A stretch of DNA of 36,389 nt, taken from contig DATKDU010000274.1 of assembly GCA_035512595.1 (NCBI GenBank), positions 1-36,389 of the forward strand, read 5' to 3'. Below the pieces are notes generated by a model. That model was not told where the DNA came from, made no database searches, and saw only the letters and a program-made list of their open reading frames with translations. How positions within the stretch are numbered: the first letter of the stretch is position 1; every line of letters begins with the position of its first letter. Shown here one piece after another: positions 15,545-23,899 of the stretch. A program made the translations under genes and the position numbers. This DNA is from DATKDU01 sp035512595 (lineage in GTDB: Bacteria; Planctomycetota; Planctomycetia; Pirellulales; Pirellulaceae).

Positions 15545-17146
15545 ATGGCCTCAGACGCGATAGCGCCGCAACCCCGCCGTGCCGAGCGATACCGGTTTGT
15601 CCTATATGGCTTTCTCGCGGTTGTCGGGTGCGCTCTTTCCCTGCCGCTGGCGAGACATTCGTTCGTGGAGGAATGTCCATATGACGAATCGGCGAAATTC
15701 TTTGCCATCGACAACGGCGTCGAATGGAGCCAAGGCGACAAACGAGCATGTATCGACCATCCGCCGCTGGGCCGCGCCATCTATGAAACTGTCTGGCGGC
15801 TTTCGCCGCCAGGCCGCGGTCTGGCAAACAGTCGAATCGTCAGCGCCATCGCATATGTGCTCGCAGTGGGCATGAGTTTGTGGATTCTTCGTCCTGATCC
15901 GGCACTTCCCAGCGAATCGCCGCTGCTGACCGCCGGCGCCAACTTGACGCTCGCTTGCGCGTGGCTTTCCCCTTCACTGTTGCACCACGCATGTCGCGCC
16001 GACGGCGAGGCGCTCGTTTACTTCACCGGAGTTTCGTTTCTGATCGCGTTGATTTCGTTCGTGAGCCGCCCGTCCATTTGGCGATTGATGGTGCTGTCGA
16101 TGGCGGGTGCAGCCCTGGTATGGATGACCCTGCACGGCATGATTATCGTCTTGGCGGCGGGTGTGGGAGCGGGAGCGCTGCTCTTGGCCGCTCCTCCGCA
16201 GGGTTGTAGCATTCGCAAGCGCATCGCTCGCGCTGCAATGCCTGTTGCAGCGCTGGCCGCAATAGCGGCCAGCGCCCTTCACCCGCTCTACCATTTCGAT
16301 GTCCTGCTGGCGCATCATCTCGATCACTACTGGGGGCTTGACCTGATTCCGCCGGGAACACTTGTGCCGCTGAGCTTTCTATGGGAGGGGAGCAGCGCGA
16401 TCATTCCGCTGTACTGGACATGGGTGTACGACGCATTTCACGCGGTGGCCCTTGTGGGTGTCGCGTATGGTATCGTAGCGCCTCGCGTTGGACTGAGGAC
16501 CAGGCTTCTGGCAGTCGTGGTTGGCTGCATTGTCGCCTTGGTTGTGGGCCTCAGCTTGTGGTTTGAGAGTCGTTGGATGGTTGGTCAGCTTCTTGGCATT
16601 TACTACGTATTCATTTCACTACTGATCGCATCGGCCCTGCTGTCGCTCAGGTCGGCAATCGTCAGCGTGGTTGCCGCATTCTGGGCGGTGTCGTGGATCG
16701 CGCTGCCGACTGTGGCTTTCTTATCAAGCGATGTGAAGTCGGGCGATGCGGTTGTCGCCGAGGCATGTCGCTGGATCAACCAAAGAGCGCCAGGGGCAGA
16801 CGCGATTGTGTTTGCCGGATCACGTCCCTATGTCATGATGCAGCCATTTGTGGCCGCGCAGCACCACTCTCGATGTTCGGCCTACATCCGCCAAGGGGCA
16901 CACCCTGACAATTACTCGGCGCTATCCTTGATTGACGCGGAACGCCGACTTTCAGACGACAAACTCCACTCTCTTCACCCGCTACGAGTCGTGTACGTGC
17001 AGATTGCGGCTTCGCAGAAGGTGTCCTTCGACTTGGCGCCTTGGAACATTGTTGAAATGGACTCCTTTCCGCATCCCGCCAGGGCGATTGACCGCATCGA
17101 TGTGATGATGTTGTCGCCGCGAGACGAAATTAGAGAACACCGTTGA
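15545..17146 (+). CDS. GT39/PMT-type membrane glycosyltransferase 1
   Basis: The 533-residue protein has about ten hydrophobic segments. In the first external loop it carries the acidic pair D47-E48 (ECPYDESAKFF) and then DHPPLGRAIYE (72-75 HPPL), the signature of GT-C enzymes such as protein O-mannosyltransferase and ArnT. These move a sugar from a polyprenyl phosphate to an acceptor on the outer side of the inner membrane. The tail (about 400-533) is a soluble domain. The acceptor is unknown; the Ser/Thr-rich precursor of this operon is the obvious candidate. Some neighbouring bases are AT-richer than in the flanking chromosome. Confidence 0.7.
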   Translation: MASDAIAPQPRRAERYRFVLYGFLAVVGCALSLPLARHSFVEECPYDESAKFFAIDNGVEWSQGDKRACIDHPPLGRAIYETVWRLSPPGRGLANSRIVSAIAYVLAVGMSLWILRPDPALPSESPLLTAGANLTLACAWLSPSLLHHACRADGEALVYFTGVSFLIALISFVSRPSIWRLMVLSMAGAALVWMTLHGMIIVLAAGVGAGALLLAAPPQGCSIRKRIARAAMPVAALAAIAASALHPLYHFDVLLAHHLDHYWGLDLIPPGTLVPLSFLWEGSSAIIPLYWTWVYDAFHAVALVGVAYGIVAPRVGLRTRLLAVVVGCIVALVVGLSLWFESRWMVGQLLGIYYVFISLLIASALLSLRSAIVSVVAAFWAVSWIALPTVAFLSSDVKSGDAVVAEACRWINQRAPGADAIVFAGSRPYVMMQPFVAAQHHSRCSAYIRQGAHPDNYSALSLIDAERRLSDDKLHSLHPLRVVYVQIAASQKVSFDLAPWNIVEMDSFPHPARAIDRIDVMMLSPRDEIREHR

Positions 17147-17162
17147 GCCCAAGGCAAGCGAA

Positions 17163-18146
17163 ATGAAAATCGACCAACGATGTTGCCCATGTATTGTCCG
17201 CGCACCTCGCGGAGTCACGATTATTGAACTCATGGTGGTTCTGGCGATCATTTCCGTTTTGATCGCGCTCTTGCTACCAGCGGTTCAATACTCGCGAGAA
17301 GCTTCGCGGCGGGCCCATTGTCAAAACAACCTGCGGCAGATTGGAGTAGCGACGCTGCTGCACGAATCGACGCTGCGCCGATTCCCGGCGGGAGGCTGGG
17401 GTGGAAAATGGGTCGGCGATCCCGACCGCGGCAGCGACCGTCATCAGCCCGGAAGCTGGTGCTTCGCCATTCTGCCATACCTCGAACAGGACGCAATTCG
17501 AACGCGCGGCCAAGGATTGACCGGCGTTGCGAGGGATTCCGCCATTTCTGAAGTGGTGGGCACGCCAATTCTCGTCTATCAATGCCCCAGCCGACGACCT
17601 GCACGCGCCTACCCAATCGTCTATCTCCCTGCAGCGATGCCCATCAATTCAGGGATAGTGTCACGGGCGGCGCGTTCGGACTATGCTGCCAACGCGGGGG
17701 GGCAACTCCGTTGTGAGATCGAAGGTTTTTCGGGTCCTCCGTCGCTATCCTACGGCGACAGCCCGAATTACCCTTGGCCGCAGGTAACTGACCACACTGG
17801 GATTTGTTTCTTGAGGAGCGAAATCGCTTCCGCCGAGGTAACGGGCGGGATGAGTAACACGTACCTCGTTGGTGAAAAGCACCTTTACGTCCATGAGTAC
17901 CATACCGGCAAGGACCACGGCGACGATTGGAGCCTGTATGCGGGATATCAGGACGACAACCACCGGTCGTGTGCGTGCAGCCCAATTCGGGATACGAAAG
18001 CCGATCCCCTCCCTGGTCCGGCCAACTGCAGATTTGGAAGCGCTCATCCGGGCTCATGGAACGTCGTTTACTGCGATGGCTCGGTGCATTCGTTGTCTTA
18101 CGACCTCGAGTTGACGGTTCACACGGCATATGGCGACAGGCACTGA
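17163..18146 (+). CDS. DUF1559 pseudopilin-like protein
   Basis: The 327-residue protein starts with a type IV prepilin-like signal: RAPRG|VTIIELMVVLAIISVLIALLLPAVQ, with predicted cleavage after Gly17 and Glu22 at the +5 position. It continues AREASRR-like (SREASRRAHCQNNLRQIGVA) and ends with the DUF1559 block NVVYCDGSVHSLSYDLE. Planctomycetes encode dozens of these proteins, thought to form pseudopili or secretion-linked filaments. Its place inside this operon suggests a dedicated pseudopilin for the exported peptide, which is inference. Its last 17 bases overlap the next gene. Confidence 0.92.
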   Translation: MKIDQRCCPCIVRAPRGVTIIELMVVLAIISVLIALLLPAVQYSREASRRAHCQNNLRQIGVATLLHESTLRRFPAGGWGGKWVGDPDRGSDRHQPGSWCFAILPYLEQDAIRTRGQGLTGVARDSAISEVVGTPILVYQCPSRRPARAYPIVYLPAAMPINSGIVSRAARSDYAANAGGQLRCEIEGFSGPPSLSYGDSPNYPWPQVTDHTGICFLRSEIASAEVTGGMSNTYLVGEKHLYVHEYHTGKDHGDDWSLYAGYQDDNHRSCACSPIRDTKADPLPGPANCRFGSAHPGSWNVVYCDGSVHSLSYDLELTVHTAYGDRH

Positions 18147-19692
18147 TCACACCAATGAGCGTGCTGCGCTGGCCGGGGTACTGTGCCTTTTGCTGCTCGT
18201 GGTCACGGCGCGTGGCATTTCGTCGCTGCTCCATCCGCTCACTCTCGACGAGGGGGTCAGTTGGATGTTCACGAGCGGAACATGGTCGGAACTTTTCGCG
18301 ATGGTACCGGCGGACAACCATCCACCGCTGTTCTTTGTCGTGTTGAAGCTATGGTGTTCGGTCTTTGGCGACTCGTTATTCTCCATGCGGGCATTGACCT
18401 TTTTACTCTCGCTACTGGTCGTCGCCGGAACTGTCTGGCTGTTGTCCGTATCATTGGTCCCGCCGGGGATTGGCCGAAACAGAAGGATCAGCATTCTTAC
18501 GGTCGCGCTGCTCTTTGTGGGACTTAGCTCTGTCCAGTCTAGGTGGTCACACGAAGTTCGCATGTATTGCATGGGCGCTGCGCTGATCGGTGTTGCGATT
18601 CCATTGGCGGTTTTGTTGTGTCGTCGGCAGTCGTGGACGGCCGTTTTTCTCTATTCGATGTGCGGCGCTGCCATGATGTATACGCACATCTATTTATGGT
18701 TTTCGGTGGCTGCCTTCTCGCTCTGCCTGACCGGCCGAATGTTCACGTACTCATCGCCGGCTGGCGTAAATGCGGCGGAATTCGGACGGACAAAACTTGC
18801 CGCAGCGGCAGTGATTCCCTTTATGGCGTGGACGCCATATTTGCCGGTGTTGGTCCGTCAAGTGTCCCGCGTGCAGGGCGAGTTTTGGATTCCAAGAATC
18901 AGTCTTGGCGGCGTTATGGATGGCGTCGGCGGGGCGGTTTTCAATCCGGAGTGGGTCTCTGAACGGTTACGTTTACCTGCGAACCTACTTGGGTTCATCG
19001 TTGTTGCATGGGTGGTCTTATGGGCACTCACACGGCGCGATCTCTGTACGTGGGTATTAGCGCTTAACATTACGCTTCCATTGGCTTGCGCTATCGGGGC
19101 GTCGCTGGTTGGCCAGAATATTTTCCACTGGCGTTACTTGGCGTTTTGGAACGTCGCATTGCTAGGCGGTGCCGCAATGATGTTCTTGGATCTCGGCACT
19201 GCTTCTAAAACAGCACTCTTGGGATTGTGTGTTTTTCCCTCTTGTGCAATCGACGTTGCGAGCGTCGCCGATCGCCTGTCGCGCCAGTGCGGCGCCAAGT
19301 CGGCGTCCGAGTCCGTAGCGTTAGACTTCTCGCGCCTCGCGTCCGAAGACGAACTGATGGTGGTCGGGTGCCCCGAGACGTTTCCAAGACTGGCGTACTA
19401 TATGCGCCACCGTCCAAGCGGGCATTGCGTTCTATGGACTCCAAACGGCGCGCCGCATTACTACGGAACGGGCGCCTACGTGGGACGCGAATTCTCCGGC
19501 AACGATTCGCTGGAAACGATTGCAAGTCGGCGCGATGGTTTGTGGCTGGTAAGCTACCAAAGCCAGGGCGGAACTAGAGTTGTCCCAGTTCCCGCTGGTT
19601 GGCGCGTTGCTTGGAAAGAGTGGTATATTGGCTGTGACACTCGCGGGGGTGTCCTTGAAATGGTTCATTGCGTGCCTGCACAAGGTAAGTGA
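18130..19692 (+). CDS. GT39/PMT-type membrane glycosyltransferase 2
   Basis: The 520-residue protein is again a multi-pass GT-C enzyme: D40-E41 in HPLTLDEGVSWMF and NHPPLFFVVLKLW (H64-L67), about ten membrane helices and a soluble C-terminal part. It is only distantly similar to the other operon enzyme. Two such enzymes could add successive sugars or act as a pair, as eukaryotic PMT1/PMT2 do. The ATG lies inside the DUF1559 gene, pointing to translational coupling. Its TGA overlaps a GTG (GTGA at 19689-19692) that opens the frame of the Calx-beta fragment, which may be chance. Confidence 0.72.
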   Translation: MATGTDHTNERAALAGVLCLLLLVVTARGISSLLHPLTLDEGVSWMFTSGTWSELFAMVPADNHPPLFFVVLKLWCSVFGDSLFSMRALTFLLSLLVVAGTVWLLSVSLVPPGIGRNRRISILTVALLFVGLSSVQSRWSHEVRMYCMGAALIGVAIPLAVLLCRRQSWTAVFLYSMCGAAMMYTHIYLWFSVAAFSLCLTGRMFTYSSPAGVNAAEFGRTKLAAAAVIPFMAWTPYLPVLVRQVSRVQGEFWIPRISLGGVMDGVGGAVFNPEWVSERLRLPANLLGFIVVAWVVLWALTRRDLCTWVLALNITLPLACAIGASLVGQNIFHWRYLAFWNVALLGGAAMMFLDLGTASKTALLGLCVFPSCAIDVASVADRLSRQCGAKSASESVALDFSRLASEDELMVVGCPETFPRLAYYMRHRPSGHCVLWTPNGAPHYYGTGAYVGREFSGNDSLETIASRRDGLWLVSYQSQGGTRVVPVPAGWRVAWKEWYIGCDTRGGVLEMVHCVPAQGK

Positions 19693-21818
19693 GCTACTGC
19701 CGGTGCCGTCGTGTGCGCGCCGGGCCAAACCTCGCCACGATCCGCGACGACGATGCTGCGCCGGAAGTGACGGTCAGCGACGTGACGGTCGCCGAAGGGA
19801 ACTCGGGGACGAAGAACCTCGCCTTCACGGTCAGGCTCTCGGCCGCCAGCAACCGGACCGTCACGGTCCAATACGCAACGGCCGACGGCACCGCCGCCGC
19901 CGGCAGCGACTACGCTGCCAAGAGCGGCAGCCTGACGTTCTACACCGGCTCCGTGGCGCAGACCGTGAATGTCACCATCTACGGCGATGCGGCCGCCGAA
20001 GAAGACGAGACCGTGCTCCTGAATCTGCTGTCGGCGACGAATGCGACGATTGCCGACGACCAGGGAGTCGGCACGATCTTCAATGACGATCCGCTGCCGG
20101 CGGTGACGATCGGCGACGCCAAACTGGCTGAGGGGAATTCCGGATCCAGGTCCATGAGCTTCAACGTCCTGCTGTCGGCCGCGGCCGGTTCAACCCCCGT
20201 CACGGTGGATTACGCTACCTTCGACGGAACCGCCACCGCCGGCAGCGACTTCTCGCCCGCCAGCGGGACGCTCACCTTCACCTCCGGCCAGTCGAGCAAG
20301 TGGATTTACGTGACCATTGCCGGCGACACCCTTCCCGAGCCGGACGAAACGTTCTTCGTCGGCCTGAGCAATGCCGTCGGAGCTGTCATCCTCGACGGCG
20401 AAGGGGTGGGCACGATCACCAACGACGACACGGGCCTCCGCGTCAGCGACGCGACGGTCAGCGAAGGAAACAGCGGCATCCGCGAAATGACCTTTCACGT
20501 CACGCTGCCGGCCCCGGTCGTTTTCGAGGTCCGCGTCAATTACGCCACGGCCAACTCCAATGCCTGGGCCGGAGCGGACTACGTGGCCACCAGCGGCACG
20601 CTCGTGTTCGCCCCGGGGCAAACGAGCCTGCCGGTGACGGTGCTCGTGCTGGGGGACGAGCGCGACGAAGCCGACGAGTGGATGTATTTGAACCTCAGCA
20701 ATCCGACGAACGCGTACCTCGCCGACAGCCAGGGCTGGGGCTGGATTCTCGACGACGATCCCACCCCGACGCTGTCGGCTAGCGACGCGACAATTGCCGA
20801 AGGGAACGCCGGCACGAGAAACCTGATCTTCACGGTCGCCTTGTCGGCGATCAGCGGCCGGACGGTGACGGTCAATTACGCGACCGCCAACGGCACCGCG
20901 ACGGCCGGCAGCGACTACCAGGCCAAGAGCGGCACGCTCACTCTGCTGGCCGGCTGGTCCGCGGCGACGATCAGCGTGCCGATCACCGGCGACACCGTCG
21001 TCGAAGGAGACGAGACGCTGCTGGTGAATCTGACCAGCCCCAGCGGCGCGACGCTCGCCGATGCGCAAGGGGTCGGCACGATCCTCGACGACGACAACCT
21101 GTCGATCGGCGACGCCGTACTCGTCGAGGGGAATAGCGGCGTGAGCTATGCGGAGTTCACGGTCGCACTGGCCATCCCGCTCGCACACGAAGTCCGACTG
21201 GACTACGCCACGGCCAACGGCAGCGCGTCGGCCGGCAGCGATTACCTGGCCGCCAGCGGCGTCGTGGTGCTCGCTCCCGGCGAAACGTCGCAAACCGTCC
21301 GCGTGCCGGTCCTTGGCGATCGGGCCAACGAAGCCGACGAGACCTTTTACGTGAACTTCACCAATCCCGTGGGGGTCATACCGGGCGACACGCAGGCCGC
21401 GGCCACGATTCTCAACGACGATCCGCTGCCCGGCCTGTCGGTCAGCGACGCGGTGATCGTCGAAGGGAATGCCGGCACGAAGAACCTCTGGTTCACGATC
21501 AGCTTGTCGGAGGTCAGCGGGCGGACGATCCACGTCAACTACGCGACGGCCGACGGCACCGCCACCGCCGGCAGCGACTACGTTTCCAAAAGCGGCCTGC
21601 TGACGTTCATCCCCGGCTGGATCTCGCAGTCGTTCGCCGTCACGATCAATGGCGACGCGGTGGTGGAAGACGACGAGTTCTTTACGCTCGAGCTTTCGAG
21701 CCCCATCAACGCCCTGCTCGCCGACGGCAGCGGCGAAGGAAAAATCCTCAGCGACGACCTGGCCGACGACATTCAGGCGGCCGACGCCGACGCGTTTTTC
21801 GCCGGTTACGGAGACTAG
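19689..21818 (+). pseudogene. 3' fragment of a surface protein: six Calx-beta domains
   Basis: The open frame of 709 codons starts with ATIRDDD, the typical end of a Calx-beta domain, and then has six full domains. Each starts with a form of VSDATVAEGNSGT and contains VNYATADGTATAGSDY and a DDD(P) end. No signal peptide or start domain precedes them, although Calx-beta proteins of this kind are secreted. A GTG at 19689 overlaps the preceding stop, so translation by coupling is formally possible. Just upstream, another frame reads VVCAPGQTS, a mid-domain motif, which points to a deletion or frameshift at the junction. The protein ends ADADAFFAGYGD without a dockerin. I infer that this is the remainder of the gene begun at 11661. 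Confidence 0.65.
19761..21765 (+). repeat. Six tandem repeats of about 334 bp (Calx-beta coding)
   Basis: Copies begin near 19761, 20095, 20434, 20764, 21098 and 21427. Conserved words such as GCCGGCAGCGACTAC recur in each copy. Copies 1, 4 and 6 are most alike, and copies 3 and 5 resemble each other, suggesting that pairs of domains were duplicated. Confidence 0.85.
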
Positions 21819-21849
21819 TCCCTGTGTCGTGTCGATTGCGCAACGGGAT

Positions 21850-23070
21850 TCAGCCGGACAGTTTCTCGCCGCGCCGGGCCGCGATCGGCCAGATCGCTTC
21901 GACCGTGTCGCCGCGGCAGGCGTAGATCTGCTCGTAGAGGTTCACGTTCGGATCGCAGTGCGGGACGAAGAACTCCACTCGCTCGCCGAGTGCCGGCAGC
22001 TTGGCGCCGTCTTCCGCAGTGATGGCACCGAACTCGTCGCCAAACTTGGCGTAGCGCAGTCCCGGGCGATCCTTGACGGGGGGCACATGCGCCGTGGTCG
22101 TGTCGATCGCCTTGGTCCCCGCATCGACCGTGACGCGGTCGGCGTGCGTCGCGCTGACCACCGTCGCCAGCACGGTCAGGCTCGGCTGGAAGTCGCTGTA
22201 GACCGCATTCCCGTCGCGCCCGCCGATGCGGCGGTAATCGACGTCCATGAAGACATACGAGCCGACTTGCAGCTCGGTGACGCCGTCGATGGCCGAGTCA
22301 ATGTTGTACGTTCCCGTGCTGCCGCCGGAGAGAATCTTCGCCGTGTCGAATCCGGCCTTTTGGAGCAGATGTTTTGTTTCGACCGCTTTTCCCATCGCCT
22401 CCCGCGAGACTCGCTGGCGGGCTTCAAAGCCGATCGTGTGCGACGCGTGACCGGCATAGGCTTGCAGTCCCGCGACGTGCAGCCGCTTGGTGCGGGCGAT
22501 TTTCTGCGCCAACTCGACCGCCGGCTTTCCCGGCAAGGAGCCGGTCCGCTTGTCTCCCACGTCGAGATCGATCAGCAATTCGACGTCAACCTTCGCCGCG
22601 TCAGCGGCCTGGGCCAAAAGCGCAGCCTGGCGCTCGTGACCGACCGCCAGCATGACTTTCACCCCAGAGCGCACCAGTTCGATCATCCGCGCGACTTTGC
22701 CCGCATCGACGATCGGCGAGGTGAGCAGAATGCCTCCGATCCCGGCAGCGGCGAGGGCTTCCGCTTCAGCAGCGGTGGCGGCGCAGATGCCCAGTGCCCC
22801 GGCGGCGATCTGCCGCCGGGCGATTTCCGGACACTTGTGCGTTTTGGCGTGCGGCCGGAAGCCGCACTGGGCCTGCCGGCAATGATCGGCCAGCGTTTTG
22901 ATATTCGCCTCGAAAGCATCGAGGTCCACGACGAGTGCCGGCGTGGGAATGTTCGCTTTCGTCAATCCCGAGAGATCAACCTCGGCGGCAGCGGCGGTCG
23001 CCAGTGCCGCGCCGCTGCCGGCCATGATGCCTGTGCTCATCGTCGTCGCCAGAAAAGATCGTCGGTCCAT
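21850..23070 (-). CDS. D-threonine aldolase / D-serine dehydratase-like PLP protein, exported
   Basis: The 406-residue protein starts with a twin-arginine signal (MDRRSFLATTMSTG, Ala-rich to about residue 29). The rest matches the metal-activated, alanine-racemase-fold family: IPTPALVVDLDAFEANI, the PLP lysine K76 in RPHAKTHK, LSGGSTGTYNID for phosphate binding and VPHCDPNVNLYE near the end, with a His-x-Asp metal site. Such enzymes split D-threonine or dehydrate D-serine; which one applies here cannot be told, and a D-amino-acid role in the periplasm is inference. The ATG at 23070 is chosen because the twin-arginine signal begins there, although the frame runs on upstream to 23781. Confidence 0.85.
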   Translation of the reverse strand: MDRRSFLATTMSTGIMAGSGAALATAAAAEVDLSGLTKANIPTPALVVDLDAFEANIKTLADHCRQAQCGFRPHAKTHKCPEIARRQIAAGALGICAATAAEAEALAAAGIGGILLTSPIVDAGKVARMIELVRSGVKVMLAVGHERQAALLAQAADAAKVDVELLIDLDVGDKRTGSLPGKPAVELAQKIARTKRLHVAGLQAYAGHASHTIGFEARQRVSREAMGKAVETKHLLQKAGFDTAKILSGGSTGTYNIDSAIDGVTELQVGSYVFMDVDYRRIGGRDGNAVYSDFQPSLTVLATVVSATHADRVTVDAGTKAIDTTTAHVPPVKDRPGLRYAKFGDEFGAITAEDGAKLPALGERVEFFVPHCDPNVNLYEQIYACRGDTVEAIWPIAARRGEKLSG

Positions 23071-23147
23071 GGGTACACCTGCGGACCAGGGAGTGGAACC
23101 GCCGGATTGTACCTGATGACGCTGGCGACGGCAGGATGACGCGCGGC

Positions 23148-23675
23148 TTAAGGTACGGCGTAACGCAGCGTGTTGCGAACCGGCTGGCCGGGGACGTACG
23201 CCCGCACGCTGCCGTAAGCCGTGCGGCCGGCAACGACCGGCGAGCCGACCGGCGTCACCACAGCGCCGCCGTAGTACGCGGTCGTAGGCGCGTAGTAGCT
23301 GGTCGCCGGTGCGTAATAGGTCCCCCTCGGAGCATAGTAGCTGGCCACGGGCGCCGAGTAATACGTAGTAAACGGAGCCGGCGAGTAGTAGCTGGTGACC
23401 GTCGAGGGACCGTAATACGTCGTGATCGGCGGCAGGTTGCTCACCGCGGGAACCCGATACGACACCGCCGGCGTGAAGCTGTAGCGGGATCCGTAGTAGC
23501 TGGAACCGTAGTAGCTCGATCGGTAGTAGTTGGATCCATAGTAGCTCGATCCGTAGTAGCTCGCCGCCGGTGCGTAGTAGCTCGTCACGACCGGCGAACG
23601 GACGACGACCTGCCCATACGCGGCCGAAGCCAGCAAGGCAGACGCAAAAACGCCGAGTGCAGCATATCGAAACAT
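23148..23675 (-). CDS. Secreted tyrosine-rich SYY-repeat protein
   Basis: The 175-residue protein has a signal peptide (MFRYAALGVFASALLASAAYG). Then come many SYYG/SYYAP repeats, for example SYYGSSYYGSNYYRSSYY and TTYYSAPVASYYAP, and a short tail GSVRAYVPGQPVRNTL. The repeats give a TAGTAGCT-rich DNA strand. Similar YY-rich secreted proteins are frequent in planctomycetes; no function is known, and a wall or matrix role by tyrosine cross-linking is only a guess. GGAGA stands at good spacing before the ATG at 23675. It lies 77 bases upstream of the D-threonine-aldolase-like gene on the same strand. Confidence 0.8.
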   Translation of the reverse strand: MFRYAALGVFASALLASAAYGQVVVRSPVVTSYYAPAASYYGSSYYGSNYYRSSYYGSSYYGSRYSFTPAVSYRVPAVSNLPPITTYYGPSTVTSYYSPAPFTTYYSAPVASYYAPRGTYYAPATSYYAPTTAYYGGAVVTPVGSPVVAGRTAYGSVRAYVPGQPVRNTLRYAVP

Positions 23676-23899
23676 CGTGAATTCTCCATCGTCGAGAAAA
23701 GCCCCACTTCCGGGTTGAAGCAATTGCCATGCCGCACCGGCGACAGAATGTCCGCGACACTCTTGCCGCGGGAACTCTCAACGGCTACCGTGAACGGCGA
23801 CGAATGGCGCTGCGCACCCGACATCCTTGACGCACCTCGTGACGGCCCCCTGCGCGGCGCAGGCATTCGACAGGGGTCATTGCACAGCGAGGAGCCGTC

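Noticed and set aside
19689..19760. GTGA overlap as evidence that the Calx-beta frame is the eighth gene of the operon
   Set aside because: The product would have no signal peptide and would start with the end of a domain; a broken gene is more likely, though coupling cannot be excluded.
23480..23590. TAGTAGCT-rich tandem DNA repeats considered as a CRISPR or satellite
   Set aside because: They are the codons of the SYY repeats of a signal-peptide-bearing protein; spacing is irregular and there are no spacers.
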